64,000 nucleotides of DNA from Aurantimonas sp. HBX-1 (GTDB lineage Bacteria > Pseudomonadota > Alphaproteobacteria > Rhizobiales > Rhizobiaceae): contig NZ_CP090066.1 of NCBI RefSeq assembly GCF_021391535.1, forward strand, positions 186,001 to 250,000, read 5' to 3'. The notes under the pieces are model-generated. The model made no database searches and had not been told where the DNA came from. It saw only the letters and a program-made list of their open reading frames with translations. The translations under genes were made by a program, and so were the position numbers. Below are positions 8,072-16,374 of the stretch, piece by piece; positions within the stretch are counted from its first letter, which is position 1, and every line of letters starts with the position of its first letter.

Positions 8072-9021
8072 GAGGCGGCCAGGGCGCCCGCGGTGGCCGC
8101 TCTAGGGCTCGTGGCGGCGATTCGCGCCAGGAGATCGGCGGCGCGGATCGCGGCGATGTCCCGGCCGCTGGCGCGCTTCAGCCCGGTCCAGGCCGGCATG
8201 GAGTTGACCTCGATCACCTGCGCGCGCCCGGCTTCGTCACGCAGCAGGTCGACGCCGCAGAAATCGCCGCCGACGGCCTCGGTGGCGGCGATCGCCAGCG
8301 CCTCGAGTTCCGGGTCGGGCGGCATCGGCAGGGCCTCGGCGCCCTGCTTGATGTTGGTGATCCAGCCGGAAGATTCGCGCCGCATGGCGGCGGCCACCCG
8401 CCCGGCGGAGACGAGGATGCGGATGTCGGCGAAGCGGCCGCCCACCGCGACGCCGGCGAAATGCTGCAGATAGTAGACGCCGCCGGCGGTCTCGGTCTCG
8501 GCCGGCAGGTCGGCTTCCGAGGCGATCAGCTTCAGCCCCTTGCCCTGCGCCCCGAACAGCGGCTTCAGCACCATCGGCCGGCCCTCGTGGGCGAGAAGCC
8601 GCGCCGCCTCTGCACGTGTCTCCACGGCGTAGCTGCGGGGGCTCGGAATGCCGGCCCGGGCGAGCAGGAAACTGGTCGCCGACTTGTCGACGCAGTTCTC
8701 GACGGCCCTGGCATCGTTGGAGACGATGACGCCGACCCGCGACAGCGCGTGCAGGACGCCGAGCCGACGCGTCACCTGCTCGAAGCTGCCGCCGTCCATT
8801 GTCCTGAGGCACACCGCATCCGGCAGGGTGCCGGCAAAGCCCGGTATGGCGACGCCGTGCGGCGCGCCGGTGTCGAAGCCGATGGCGGCCAGTTCGACGA
8901 CGCGGATCTCGGCGCCGCGATCGCCGAAGGCGCGGATCAACTCGCGCGCATGCCGGTCGATCCCCGCGGTGACGAGAAGGATTCGCGGGGACTTTGCGGG
9001 CTGCGGCGCCGGGATCTGCAT
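8068..9021 (-). CDS. RimK-like ATP-grasp ligase (MptN-like)
   Basis: A 317-aa ATP-grasp enzyme of the RimK glutamate-ligase group. Recognisable parts are RPMVLKPLFGAQGKGLKL (ATP-binding lid region), FADIRILVSAGRV, and the Mg-binding end QVIEVNSMPAWTGLKR. Relatives include MptN, which adds glutamate to tetrahydromethanopterin. A role in adding glutamate to the pterin or furan cofactor is inferred from this and from the position between mch and the CitG-like gene. Start ATG at 9021, 7 bp after the mch stop. Its stop overlaps the next start. Confidence 0.85.
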   Translation of the reverse strand: MQIPAPQPAKSPRILLVTAGIDRHARELIRAFGDRGAEIRVVELAAIGFDTGAPHGVAIPGFAGTLPDAVCLRTMDGGSFEQVTRRLGVLHALSRVGVIVSNDARAVENCVDKSATSFLLARAGIPSPRSYAVETRAEAARLLAHEGRPMVLKPLFGAQGKGLKLIASEADLPAETETAGGVYYLQHFAGVAVGGRFADIRILVSAGRVAAAMRRESSGWITNIKQGAEALPMPPDPELEALAIAATEAVGGDFCGVDLLRDEAGRAQVIEVNSMPAWTGLKRASGRDIAAIRAADLLARIAATSPRAATAGALAAS

Positions 9022-9028
9022 GGCCGGC

Positions 9029-10000
9029 TCAGCCGAACGAGGCGTCGACGAGGGCGGCGTGGATTTCCCCGCCCCTGAACGTCTCGCCGGTCTCGAGCGC
9101 CACCACGGCGACCTCCGCCGGGGAGAAGAGCATCGGGTCGATCTTGTAGAAATCGCCGTCGTACTGGCGGAAGATCTCGGCGAAGGGCGTGCCGTGGTCG
9201 CTGGCGGTGGAACTCGGCAGGTTCTCGGCGAGCCGCCGGGCCTCGGACGCCGGGCCATTGACGTGCAGGAGGATCCGCCCGCCATAGATGACGGCGTCGT
9301 TGGTGCGGCCCATGGCGGTGATGAAGTCCGGATGCGGCGGCGGCAGCGGCGCCGTGCCCATGCCCTCGACGATGTTCGTCAGATCGAATTTCAGCTCGTG
9401 CGCCTTGTGCAGCGCCACCTCGACCACGCGCCCGACGATCTGCACAGAGCCGGCGAGACTCTGGGTCGGGGCGAAGACGATGGTGAGGTTTTCCGGCGCG
9501 ACGTCGCAGTCGGCGGCGATGCGGCGGACCAGCGGCTCCGGCGGCGGGCCGGCGGCCTCCAGCACCAGCACGGCGGATTCGCTCCGGTCGGCATAGGCGA
9601 TGTCCTTGAACAGCGCCTCGCGGCCGGCCAGCGCCCGGGCGGGGCCCGAGCCCATGGAGAAGTAGCTCTCCTCGCCCTCCTCGCTGACGAGCTGCCAGCC
9701 GGCATACTGGCTGCCGAGGCAGGCGATGACGGGGCTCGCGGTGCGCGCCGTCAGCGTGAACGGCCAGCGCGACAGACCGGGCGACGTGCCGATCGTCACC
9801 TCGCCGAGGCCGCCGAGGCAGATCTCGGTCATCAGCCGCCCGGCTTCCAGGCTGCCCTGCACGCTGGCGCCGGCGTCTATCAGCGTCTCGCCGGCAGCGC
9901 CGGTCGAGAACGCGACGCGCAGTTCGGCGGCGCGTGCCCGCATCGTCTCGATCAGCGGGAGCGCCCCCGCGTTGACCGACAAATTCCCCGTCCGGCTCAT
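9029..10000 (-). CDS. mch: Methenyltetrahydromethanopterin cyclohydrolase
   Basis: A 323-aa cytoplasmic enzyme that hydrolyses methenyl-H4MPT to 5-formyl-H4MPT, the third step of the pathway after Fae and MtdB. Typical Mch segments are GLGEVTIG near 66-73, SPVIACLGSQYAGWQL, FSMGSGPARALA, TNDAVIYGGR and the C-terminal EIFRQYDGDFYKIDPMLFSPAEV. Length matches the family (about 320). The ATG at 10000 overlaps the stop of the COG2232-like gene (ATGA, 9997-10000), so it sits inside a tightly coupled run with mtdB. Confidence 0.97.
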   Translation of the reverse strand: MSRTGNLSVNAGALPLIETMRARAAELRVAFSTGAAGETLIDAGASVQGSLEAGRLMTEICLGGLGEVTIGTSPGLSRWPFTLTARTASPVIACLGSQYAGWQLVSEEGEESYFSMGSGPARALAGREALFKDIAYADRSESAVLVLEAAGPPPEPLVRRIAADCDVAPENLTIVFAPTQSLAGSVQIVGRVVEVALHKAHELKFDLTNIVEGMGTAPLPPPHPDFITAMGRTNDAVIYGGRILLHVNGPASEARRLAENLPSSTASDHGTPFAEIFRQYDGDFYKIDPMLFSPAEVAVVALETGETFRGGEIHAALVDASFG

Positions 10001-11118
10001 GCCGCTCTCCTCCCCAACCGTTCCGTCATCGCCGCGACGCGCTGATCGAACAGCGCCGTCGCGGCCTTCTCCGTGTCTGCTTCGGCCACGACCGTGCACA
10101 GCGGCTGGCCGGCCGCGAAGCTTGCCGGCGGCGTCGTGCGGTCACGGCTGAATGCCGGCCAGGCAAAGCCCGCCGGAAGCTCGATGTCGCTGTCCGCCCA
10201 GGCAAGGCCCGTGGCACGGATCAGGCCCGGGCCTGATACACGCTCCGGCAGCTCGCCGCGACAGGCTGCCAGATGCAGCGCCAGCAGCGGCTGGGCCGGG
10301 CTCTCGAAGACGTCGAGCGTCGCGCCGGCCCTTGCATTGATCTCCAGCAGCACCGGCCCGTCCGACGAGAGGACGAAGTCGGCGCTGGCGATACCGTCAA
10401 GCGGCAGCTGCGCGAGCATCGCCGCGACCGCCGCCTGCATCGCGTCGCCCTCAGTCACGGGGCCGGGCAACGGTCCGACCGCGCCGCCGTAGCGATAGGG
10501 CTCGGCGGCGGAGGGCGCGGTCCACTGCCGGGTGAAGCCGAGGAATGCGCAGCGCGTCCCTGCAGCGACGAACGCAAGGGAGATGCGCGCGCCGTCGACG
10601 CGGCGCTGGTAGTAGCGGTCCGGCGCCGGCGGATGCTCGCCGGGCACGACGTGGCTGCCGCCGGCGCCGCCGACCTTCTTCGACAGCCAGTTCGCCGGAT
10701 CCGCCGGCGCGTCGCGGCGGATCGGCGGGTGGGCGACGCCGGCCGCCGCGCAAAGCTCGGCGAAGCTCTCGGGGTCCTTCAGCCGGCGCTGCGTCGCTGG
10801 CGCGGTGCCGAGGATCGGCCAGCGTTCGCCGATCGCCTCGAGCAGTTCAGGCCTGTCCTCGAACCCGGCGCCGTAGACGAAGCCGAGCGGCGCCACGCCG
10901 TCGGCCAGCCGCTCCAGCGCGGCGATCAGCGCCTCGGCGTCGAACCCGTCCGGGTAGTGGCCGTGCAGCACCTCGCTGCGCCGGGCGGCCTCGGCCAGGT
11001 CGCTGTCGCCGAAGAAGTCGAGCGCCAGCGCGCCCAGCCCGGCGAGCCGCGCGCTCTCGGCGATCTGCCGCGCCGAGAAGGCAGCCACGAGCACGGTGGG
11101 CCGGTCCGGGTCGCTCAC
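9997..11118 (-). CDS. ATP-grasp protein of the C1 cluster (COG2232-like)
   Basis: A 373-aa ATP-grasp protein, probably a carboxylate-amine ligase. The ATP-binding loop reads KKVGGAGGSHV and the metal-binding end VLLEINARAGATLDVFE. An N-terminal preATP domain begins TVLVAAFSARQIAESAR. COG2232-type proteins occur in methylotroph H4MPT clusters, and the related archaeal MfnD ligates tyramine to glutamate in methanofuran synthesis, so a methylofuran role is plausible but unproved. The start is a GTG at 11118 overlapping the mtdB stop (GTGA, 11115-11118), and its stop overlaps mch, so it is coupled on both sides. Confidence 0.85.
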   Translation of the reverse strand: MSDPDRPTVLVAAFSARQIAESARLAGLGALALDFFGDSDLAEAARRSEVLHGHYPDGFDAEALIAALERLADGVAPLGFVYGAGFEDRPELLEAIGERWPILGTAPATQRRLKDPESFAELCAAAGVAHPPIRRDAPADPANWLSKKVGGAGGSHVVPGEHPPAPDRYYQRRVDGARISLAFVAAGTRCAFLGFTRQWTAPSAAEPYRYGGAVGPLPGPVTEGDAMQAAVAAMLAQLPLDGIASADFVLSSDGPVLLEINARAGATLDVFESPAQPLLALHLAACRGELPERVSGPGLIRATGLAWADSDIELPAGFAWPAFSRDRTTPPASFAAGQPLCTVVAEADTEKAATALFDQRVAAMTERLGRRAA

Positions 11119-12011
11119 GACACGAGCGTTCGCGCAAGCTGGAAGGCGTCGCGGAAGTCGAGGACCTGCGGTTCCTTGGCCTCGATCATACGCTTCAGCA
11201 GGCCGTATTCGGTCTTCGACTTCATCGGCCCGACGGCCAGCGCGCCGATGCCCAGCGCATTCGTGCCCTCGATCGGCGCCTCGTCGGCCATCACGTCAAT
11301 GCCCTCAAGCCCCAGCGGCGGCACGGCATTGACGTCGGCCGCGACGAGCAGCCGCGTCGCGGCCTTCAGCTGCGCGGCGCTGAGCACCTGCACGCCTGCC
11401 TTGGCGGCCGACAGGATCACCTCGACCTCCTTGACGATCTCCGTGTTCTTGTCGTCGCTCGACCCGTCCACCGCCTCGACCTCGGCGCCGAACCGCTCCT
11501 TCATCTCCCGGGCGCGCGCCTCGACCCGCTCCAGCCCGCTATAGCCGACGATCTTGACCTTGGCGCCCTCCAGCGCGGCGATCACCGCGGCGCAGTAGCC
11601 GACGACGCCGGTGGCGCCGAAGACGGCGATGGTGACGTCCTTGAGCGCCTTCTGCTTCTTGTTCTTCAGGGTCCGCTCGACGCAGGCGACCATGGCCGCG
11701 GCGGTGGTGAAAGAACCGGCGGGGTCCGCCATGATGTTGCAGGCGAAGGGCGGCACCAGCGCCTTCTTCGCGGCGTCGATCATGTCCAGCGACAGCACCG
11801 CGTCGTCGCCGCCGAAGAACACGGCGCTCCTGACGCCGACATTCGGCGGCCGCGAGAAGATGACGTCCTGGACGAGGTCGCCGATCTCGCCGAGCTCGAC
11901 CCGCTCGTAGGGCACGACCGCGTCATAGCCGGCGTCGAGCGCCATGTTCACGTCGAAGGGGCTGACGTGCTTGTGCGGCGTCAGCATGTGCAGGATGTTC
12001 TTGTCGGCCAT
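11115..12011 (-). CDS. mtdB: Methylene-tetrahydromethanopterin dehydrogenase
   Basis: A 298-aa NAD(P)-dependent enzyme that oxidises methylene-H4MPT made by Fae to methenyl-H4MPT. It shows the family N-terminus NILHMLTPHKHVSPFDVNMA and a Rossmann nucleotide loop AVFGATGVVGYCAA near 129-142, followed by substrate-domain residues. Length and the H4MPT context favour MtdB over the folate-type MtdA. The start ATG at 12011 has GGAGGA 8 nt upstream. A 77-bp gap separates it from mptG, and its stop overlaps the next start. Confidence 0.95.
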   Translation of the reverse strand: MADKNILHMLTPHKHVSPFDVNMALDAGYDAVVPYERVELGEIGDLVQDVIFSRPPNVGVRSAVFFGGDDAVLSLDMIDAAKKALVPPFACNIMADPAGSFTTAAAMVACVERTLKNKKQKALKDVTIAVFGATGVVGYCAAVIAALEGAKVKIVGYSGLERVEARAREMKERFGAEVEAVDGSSDDKNTEIVKEVEVILSAAKAGVQVLSAAQLKAATRLLVAADVNAVPPLGLEGIDVMADEAPIEGTNALGIGALAVGPMKSKTEYGLLKRMIEAKEPQVLDFRDAFQLARTLVS

Positions 12012-12088
12012 TGGTGTTCCTCCAGTTCGGCTATCGTCTGCCCGTCGCCCGGGCGTTGGAAATTGTCGGTGATGCCGGGCGCCGCGGC

Positions 12089-13072
12089 TCAGCCGGCGCC
12101 GGCGACCCGCCGCAGCGGCGAGCGCTCGATGCGGGAGCCGGCATTGCGGCCGGCGACGACGCGCAGGGTCAGGCCCGCGTCCGCCACCGCGCCGGAGACG
12201 GCGCGCGCCAGCCGGTCGGCTTCTTCCGGCGAGGGCGCGAAGGCAAAGCCGGTCGGGCCCCAGGAGCTCTGCCCGATCCCGTGCGCGCCCGCCGCGGCGA
12301 GCATGCCGCAGATGCGCGACACCGCCGGGCTGGTGAAGATGCCGCCCTGGGCCGGGGCGAAATGGCTGCCGACCATCTGCTGGATCGTCGCGATGGCCGC
12401 GCCGAAGCCGGCGATGTCTTCCTCCGCCAGGGCCGGCAGCGCCTCGAGTAGCACGAGCCGGCAGATCAGCGCGGTGTCGATCTCGGCAAACGGGGGCAGG
12501 CTGGCGAAGGCCTTGAGCTCGTCCTCGCCGTGAAACCCTTCGGTGCGGGGGTCGAGGACGAGCAGCACCCGCCAGGCTTCCGGGAACGGCAGCCGGGCGA
12601 TGATCGGCGGCGGCGCGTCGGTCGGCCCCTTGCCGCCGTCGACCGCAACGCCGCCGGCGCTGACGAAGGCCGCGCCGAGGCCCGAGCGGTTGCCCCGGCC
12701 GAGACGCGCGGCGTCGCCGGCGGGATCCGGCGCCAGCCCCTCGATCGCCCGCAGGCCCGTCGCCACGGCGAGCGCCAGCTGGGTGCCGGAACCGAGGCCG
12801 GCATGCGGCGGGATGGTCTCGTGGAATGTCAGTTCGTAGCGCCGGTCGCCGAGACCCAGATGCCCGCGCATGGCGGCAAGGTGCGCCAGGGCGCGCGCCG
12901 ATTCCGGTCCGTCGGCGCGGTCCTCGGACGCGCGGCGGATCGACAGGCGGGTCGCCGGCTCGGCCAGCGCCAGCCCGATTCCGCCGAATCGCCGGCCCGA
13001 TCGGCCGCCCGGATCGAGGAAGCCGAGATGCAGGCGCGCGGGCGCCGAGACGCTGACGACGTCTTCTGTCAA
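12089..13072 (-). CDS. mptG: Beta-ribofuranosylaminobenzene 5'-phosphate synthase
   Basis: GHMP-kinase-fold enzyme that couples an aminobenzoate to PRPP, the first committed step joining the arylamine side of H4MPT. Visible: VSVSAPARLHLGFLDPGG at the N-terminus, the GHMP glycine loop PHAGLGSGTQLALAVA near 89-104, and the C-terminal GQSSWGPTGFAF. I place the start at TTG 13072 (327 aa), with AGGGA just upstream. A GTG at 13120 would add 16 unconserved residues, leave 2 bp to the divergent frame and put the likely -10 inside the gene. It heads the leftward one-carbon set. Confidence 0.88.
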   Translation of the reverse strand: MTEDVVSVSAPARLHLGFLDPGGRSGRRFGGIGLALAEPATRLSIRRASEDRADGPESARALAHLAAMRGHLGLGDRRYELTFHETIPPHAGLGSGTQLALAVATGLRAIEGLAPDPAGDAARLGRGNRSGLGAAFVSAGGVAVDGGKGPTDAPPPIIARLPFPEAWRVLLVLDPRTEGFHGEDELKAFASLPPFAEIDTALICRLVLLEALPALAEEDIAGFGAAIATIQQMVGSHFAPAQGGIFTSPAVSRICGMLAAAGAHGIGQSSWGPTGFAFAPSPEEADRLARAVSGAVADAGLTLRVVAGRNAGSRIERSPLRRVAGAG

Positions 13073-13103
13073 TTTGTCCCTGCCTTCCGGGTGCCCGCAC
13101 CCT

Positions 13104-13131
13104 ATTATCGGGGCAGGCACCGATGCGGCAA
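13104..13131 (-). promoter_or_regulatory. Candidate sigma-70 promoter for mptG
   Basis: On the minus strand TTGCCG (13131-13126) and GATAAT (13109-13104) are 16 bp apart. A transcript would begin about 25 nt before the TTG start at 13072. It lies in the 71-bp gap between mptG and the divergent pterin dehydratase. Confidence 0.4.
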
Positions 13132-13143
13132 GGGGAGATGGCC

Positions 13144-13515
13144 ATGGCAGCGAAGACCTATACCGACCAGGAGGTCACCGAACGGCTGGCGAAGGAGCTG
13201 CCGACATGGCGGCTCGAGGACGGCTGGATCCGGCGGACATACAAGACGCATGGCTGGAAGGGCACGCTGATGGTGATCAACACCGTCGGCCATCTCGCCG
13301 AGGCGGCGTTCCACCATCCCGACATCACCGCCTCCTACGCCTGGGTCGAGGTGCGGCTGATGAACCACGCTGCCAAGGGCATCACCGATTCCGACTTCGC
13401 GCTGGCCAAGAAGATCGAGGAAGTGGTGAACTGGCAGCCGGGCAAGGAAGATGGCCCGCTTTCCGGAACGCCGGACGACCCGCGCTTTGCCTACATCAAA
13501 TACGACAAGCACTAG
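13144..13515 (+). CDS. Pterin-4a-carbinolamine dehydratase family protein
   Basis: A 123-aa protein of the PCD/DCoH family, which dehydrates 4a-hydroxytetrahydropterins. The N-terminus (YTDQEVTERLAKELPTWRLE) and the active-site motif AFHHPDI, with paired His, are intact. A C-terminal tail after residue 100 is longer than in minimal members. No phenylalanine hydroxylase is seen here. Position at the head of the fhc genes suggests service to H4MPT-type pterins, which is inference. The ATG at 13144 fits AGGGGAG 6 nt upstream. In-frame ATGs at 13123 and 13138 lie in or before that site. Confidence 0.87.
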   Translation: MAAKTYTDQEVTERLAKELPTWRLEDGWIRRTYKTHGWKGTLMVINTVGHLAEAAFHHPDITASYAWVEVRLMNHAAKGITDSDFALAKKIEEVVNWQPGKEDGPLSGTPDDPRFAYIKYDKH

Positions 13516-13589
13516 GCCGGCATGGCGGGGTCTTTGACCTCGCCGGTCGAGGCGGTATCTTGGCGACGGGGCACAGGAAGCGATTCGTT

Positions 13590-14708
13590 TTGAGTAATGC
13601 ATGGATCGACGGCCGGCCGGTATCGGTGCCGGAGGCCGTCGCTGCAGCGGCAGCGCTGATCGGTGGCAGCCGGCTGCCGGTGGTCACCGGCCTTTCGACC
13701 GACGTGGCGGGCAACCGCGCCGCGCTGGCCTTGGCCCGGATCGCCGGGGCGGCGATCGATCACCAGGGATCGGCGGCGATCTATCCGGCGATCACCGCGA
13801 TCCGCGACGGCGGCATGATGATCGGGGCCCCGGCCGAGATGCGCCGGCGCGCCGACCGCGTGCTTATCGTCGGCGACGCCTTCGCGCAGTCGCCGGACCT
13901 GCCGGAATTCCTGTTCGGCCACACCCCCGACCTCGGCGAAAGGACGCGCGGCGAGCGTCAGATCCTGTGGCTCGGCGCGCCCGAGGGCAGCGCCGACATC
14001 CCGGGCGCTTCTATCGAACACGTCGGCTGTCCGGCGGATGGGATCGCCGATGCGCTGGCGATGATCCGCGCCGCGGTCGCCGGTCATCGCTTCGGCGAAG
14101 GGCCGATCGCCGCCGAACAGGCCGAAGCGGCCGCCGCGTGGATGAAAGGCGCCGGCTTCGGCTGCGCGATCTTCGCCGTCGCCGGCCTGGACGAACTCGG
14201 GATCGAGATGCTCGCCGGCCTGGTCTTCGACCTCAACGCCGCGACGCGCTTCACCTGCCTGCCGCTGTTCGGGCCGGGCCAGGGCTTCGGCGCCGCGCTG
14301 ATGGCGACCTGGACGACTGGCTTTCCGCTGCGGGTCGGGTTCGGGCGCGGCTTTCCCGACCATGATCCCGACCTCTACGAGGCCGGGCAGCTGATCGCCT
14401 CTGGCGAGGCGGATCTTGCGATCCACGTCGCCGGCCTTGTGGACACGGCAACGCCGGAGCCGGAATGGTCCGGCCGCGTCAGGGTGATCGCCATCGGTGA
14501 AAGCGCAGCCGGCTGGGCGAACCCGCCGGCCATCCGCTTCGACGCGGGCATGGCGGGACGCGACCATGACGGCGTCCTCTACGACGAGCGCTTCGGCAGT
14601 TTCGTGCCGTTCGCGGCGAGCGAATCCGGCCCGCTGCCGCGTGCCGCGGACCTGCTCGCGGCGATCGCCGCGGCGATGGGCGACGTGACGACGGGAGCGG
14701 CGGCATGA
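13590..14708 (+). CDS. fhcB: Formyltransferase/hydrolase complex subunit B
   Basis: A 372-aa subunit related to the molybdopterin subunit of formylmethanofuran dehydrogenase. In the bacterial Fhc complex this subunit is not redox-active, and formylmethylofuran is hydrolysed to formate. Recognisable: LPVVTGLSTDVAGNRAAL, AAIDHQGSAAIYPAI, RVLIVGDAF. The start is taken as TTG 13590, with AGGAAG 8 nt upstream. No ATG lies in frame near the conserved N-terminus. It is followed by fhcA after 25 bp. The order fhcB-A-D-C is a contiguous rightward operon. Confidence 0.88.
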   Translation: MSNAWIDGRPVSVPEAVAAAAALIGGSRLPVVTGLSTDVAGNRAALALARIAGAAIDHQGSAAIYPAITAIRDGGMMIGAPAEMRRRADRVLIVGDAFAQSPDLPEFLFGHTPDLGERTRGERQILWLGAPEGSADIPGASIEHVGCPADGIADALAMIRAAVAGHRFGEGPIAAEQAEAAAAWMKGAGFGCAIFAVAGLDELGIEMLAGLVFDLNAATRFTCLPLFGPGQGFGAALMATWTTGFPLRVGFGRGFPDHDPDLYEAGQLIASGEADLAIHVAGLVDTATPEPEWSGRVRVIAIGESAAGWANPPAIRFDAGMAGRDHDGVLYDERFGSFVPFAASESGPLPRAADLLAAIAAAMGDVTTGAAA

Positions 14709-14733
14709 GCGCGATGACCAACGAGGGCTGCCC

Positions 14734-16374
14734 ATGCTGACGCGTCTCACGGGCGGGCACGTCGTCGATCCGGCCAACGGCATCGACGCGGTCGGCGATC
14801 TCTTTGTCGAGGACGGCGTGGTGGTCGAAGCGCCGGCGGACGGCCGGCAGGCGGGCGAGACGATCGACTGCACGGGCCTCGTCGTCATGGCCGGCGCGAT
14901 CGACATCCATTCCCATATCGCCGGCGGTCACGTGAACACGGCGCGGCTGCTGCTGCCGGAATTCCACCGGGCGTTCCAGGCGCGGCCCGGCGCGACGGCG
15001 CTCTCCAAGGTCGGCTGGACGACCGAGGAAACGGGCCTGCGCTACGCCGAGATGGGCTTCACCACCGTGGTCGAGCCGGCGATGGCGCCGTCCTCGGCGC
15101 TGCATGCGCATCTCGAGCTCGCCGACATCCCGATCATCGACAAGGCGACGCTGGTCGTGCTCGGCAACGACGACTTCCTGATGTCGATGATCCGCGACGG
15201 CGAGAGCGAGAACGCCATCGAGGACTACGTCGCCTGGACGGTCTCGGCATCGCGGGCGCTCGGCGTCAAATGCATCAATGCCGGCGGCTCGGCGGCGTTC
15301 AAGGAAAACGTCCGCAAGTTCGATTTCGACGACGAGGTGCCCGACTACGGCGTCACCTCGCGGCGCATCGTCAAGACGCTGCAGGCGGCCGTCACCGGGC
15401 TCGGCATCCCGCATCCGCTGCATGTCCATTGTAACAATCTCGGCGTGCCGGGCGATTCCGCGGCCTCCGCCGTGGCGACCATCGAGGCGGCCGAAGGCGT
15501 GCCGCTGCATCTGGCGCATCTGCAGTTCTACGGCTACGGCACCGGCGGCGACCGGCGCTTCTCCTCGGAGGGCCAGCGTCTGGCGGAGCTGGTCAACCGC
15601 ACCAAGGAGGTGACGGTCGATATCGGCCAGGTGATGTTCGGCCAGACCGTCACGATCTCCTCCGACGAGCTGCGGCAGTTCGTCGGGCGGGGGCAGGCCA
15701 GCCCCGGCAAGTCGGTGATCTACGACCACGAGGCCAATGGCGGCGGCATCGTGCCGATGGACTACAAGCGCTCGAACTATTTCAACGCGCTGCAATGGGC
15801 GATCGGGCTGGAGCTGTTCCTGCTGATCGACGACCCGTCGCGGGTGTTCTTCACCACCGACCATCCGAACGGCGCGCCGTTCACCGCCTATCCGGAGATC
15901 TTCGCGCTGCTGATGGACCGCAATGTGCGCGAGCGCTGGCTGGCGGCGCTGCCGAAATCCGTGCTGGCGATGACGACGCTCGCCGAGATCGGCCGCGAAT
16001 ACACGCTGGGCGAGATCGCCACGATGACCCGCGCAGCGCCGGCGCGGCTGCTGGGCACGCCCGACCGCGGCCATCTCGGCGCCGGCGCGGTGGCCGACGT
16101 CGCGGTGTACCGGCCGGGCGACGACAAGGCGGCGATGTTCGGCCGCGCCGCCTATGTCCTCAAGGACGGAACGCTGGTGGTGAAGGACGGGCAGGTTGTG
16201 AACCGCACGACGGGACGCACGCTGACGGTGCGGCCGGAGCCCGACAGAGCGATGGCGCGGCGGCTGGAGACCTATTTCGACGACCGCTACGGCCTGCCGG
16301 CCAAGTGGTTCGAGGTGCCGGAACACGCCATCGGGCGCGACGAACCGTTCAAGGTGGTGGCATGCCGGACATGA
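14734..16374 (+). CDS. fhcA: Formyltransferase/hydrolase complex subunit A (formylmethanofuran hydrolase)
   Basis: A 546-aa amidohydrolase-superfamily subunit that hydrolyses formylmethylofuran to formate, completing formaldehyde oxidation. The N-terminal HxH metal ligands are in AGAIDIHSHIAGGHVN (His59, His61). Further ligand-region motifs are HPLHVHCNNLG, LHLAHLQFYGYG and TTDHPNGAPF. Its C-terminal beta-sandwich region (VADVAVYRPGDDKA) closes the fold. Start ATG at 14734. It overlaps fhcD at its 3' end (ATGA at 16371, or 13 nt if fhcD starts at 16362). Confidence 0.95.
   Translation: MLTRLTGGHVVDPANGIDAVGDLFVEDGVVVEAPADGRQAGETIDCTGLVVMAGAIDIHSHIAGGHVNTARLLLPEFHRAFQARPGATALSKVGWTTEETGLRYAEMGFTTVVEPAMAPSSALHAHLELADIPIIDKATLVVLGNDDFLMSMIRDGESENAIEDYVAWTVSASRALGVKCINAGGSAAFKENVRKFDFDDEVPDYGVTSRRIVKTLQAAVTGLGIPHPLHVHCNNLGVPGDSAASAVATIEAAEGVPLHLAHLQFYGYGTGGDRRFSSEGQRLAELVNRTKEVTVDIGQVMFGQTVTISSDELRQFVGRGQASPGKSVIYDHEANGGGIVPMDYKRSNYFNALQWAIGLELFLLIDDPSRVFFTTDHPNGAPFTAYPEIFALLMDRNVRERWLAALPKSVLAMTTLAEIGREYTLGEIATMTRAAPARLLGTPDRGHLGAGAVADVAVYRPGDDKAAMFGRAAYVLKDGTLVVKDGQVVNRTTGRTLTVRPEPDRAMARRLETYFDDRYGLPAKWFEVPEHAIGRDEPFKVVACRT

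Noticed and set aside
13073..13120. GTG at 13120 as the start of mptG
   Set aside because: It would leave only 2 bp to the divergent frame and place the likely -10 (13104-13109) inside the coding region. The TTG at 13072 has a better ribosome site and matches the conserved N-terminus.
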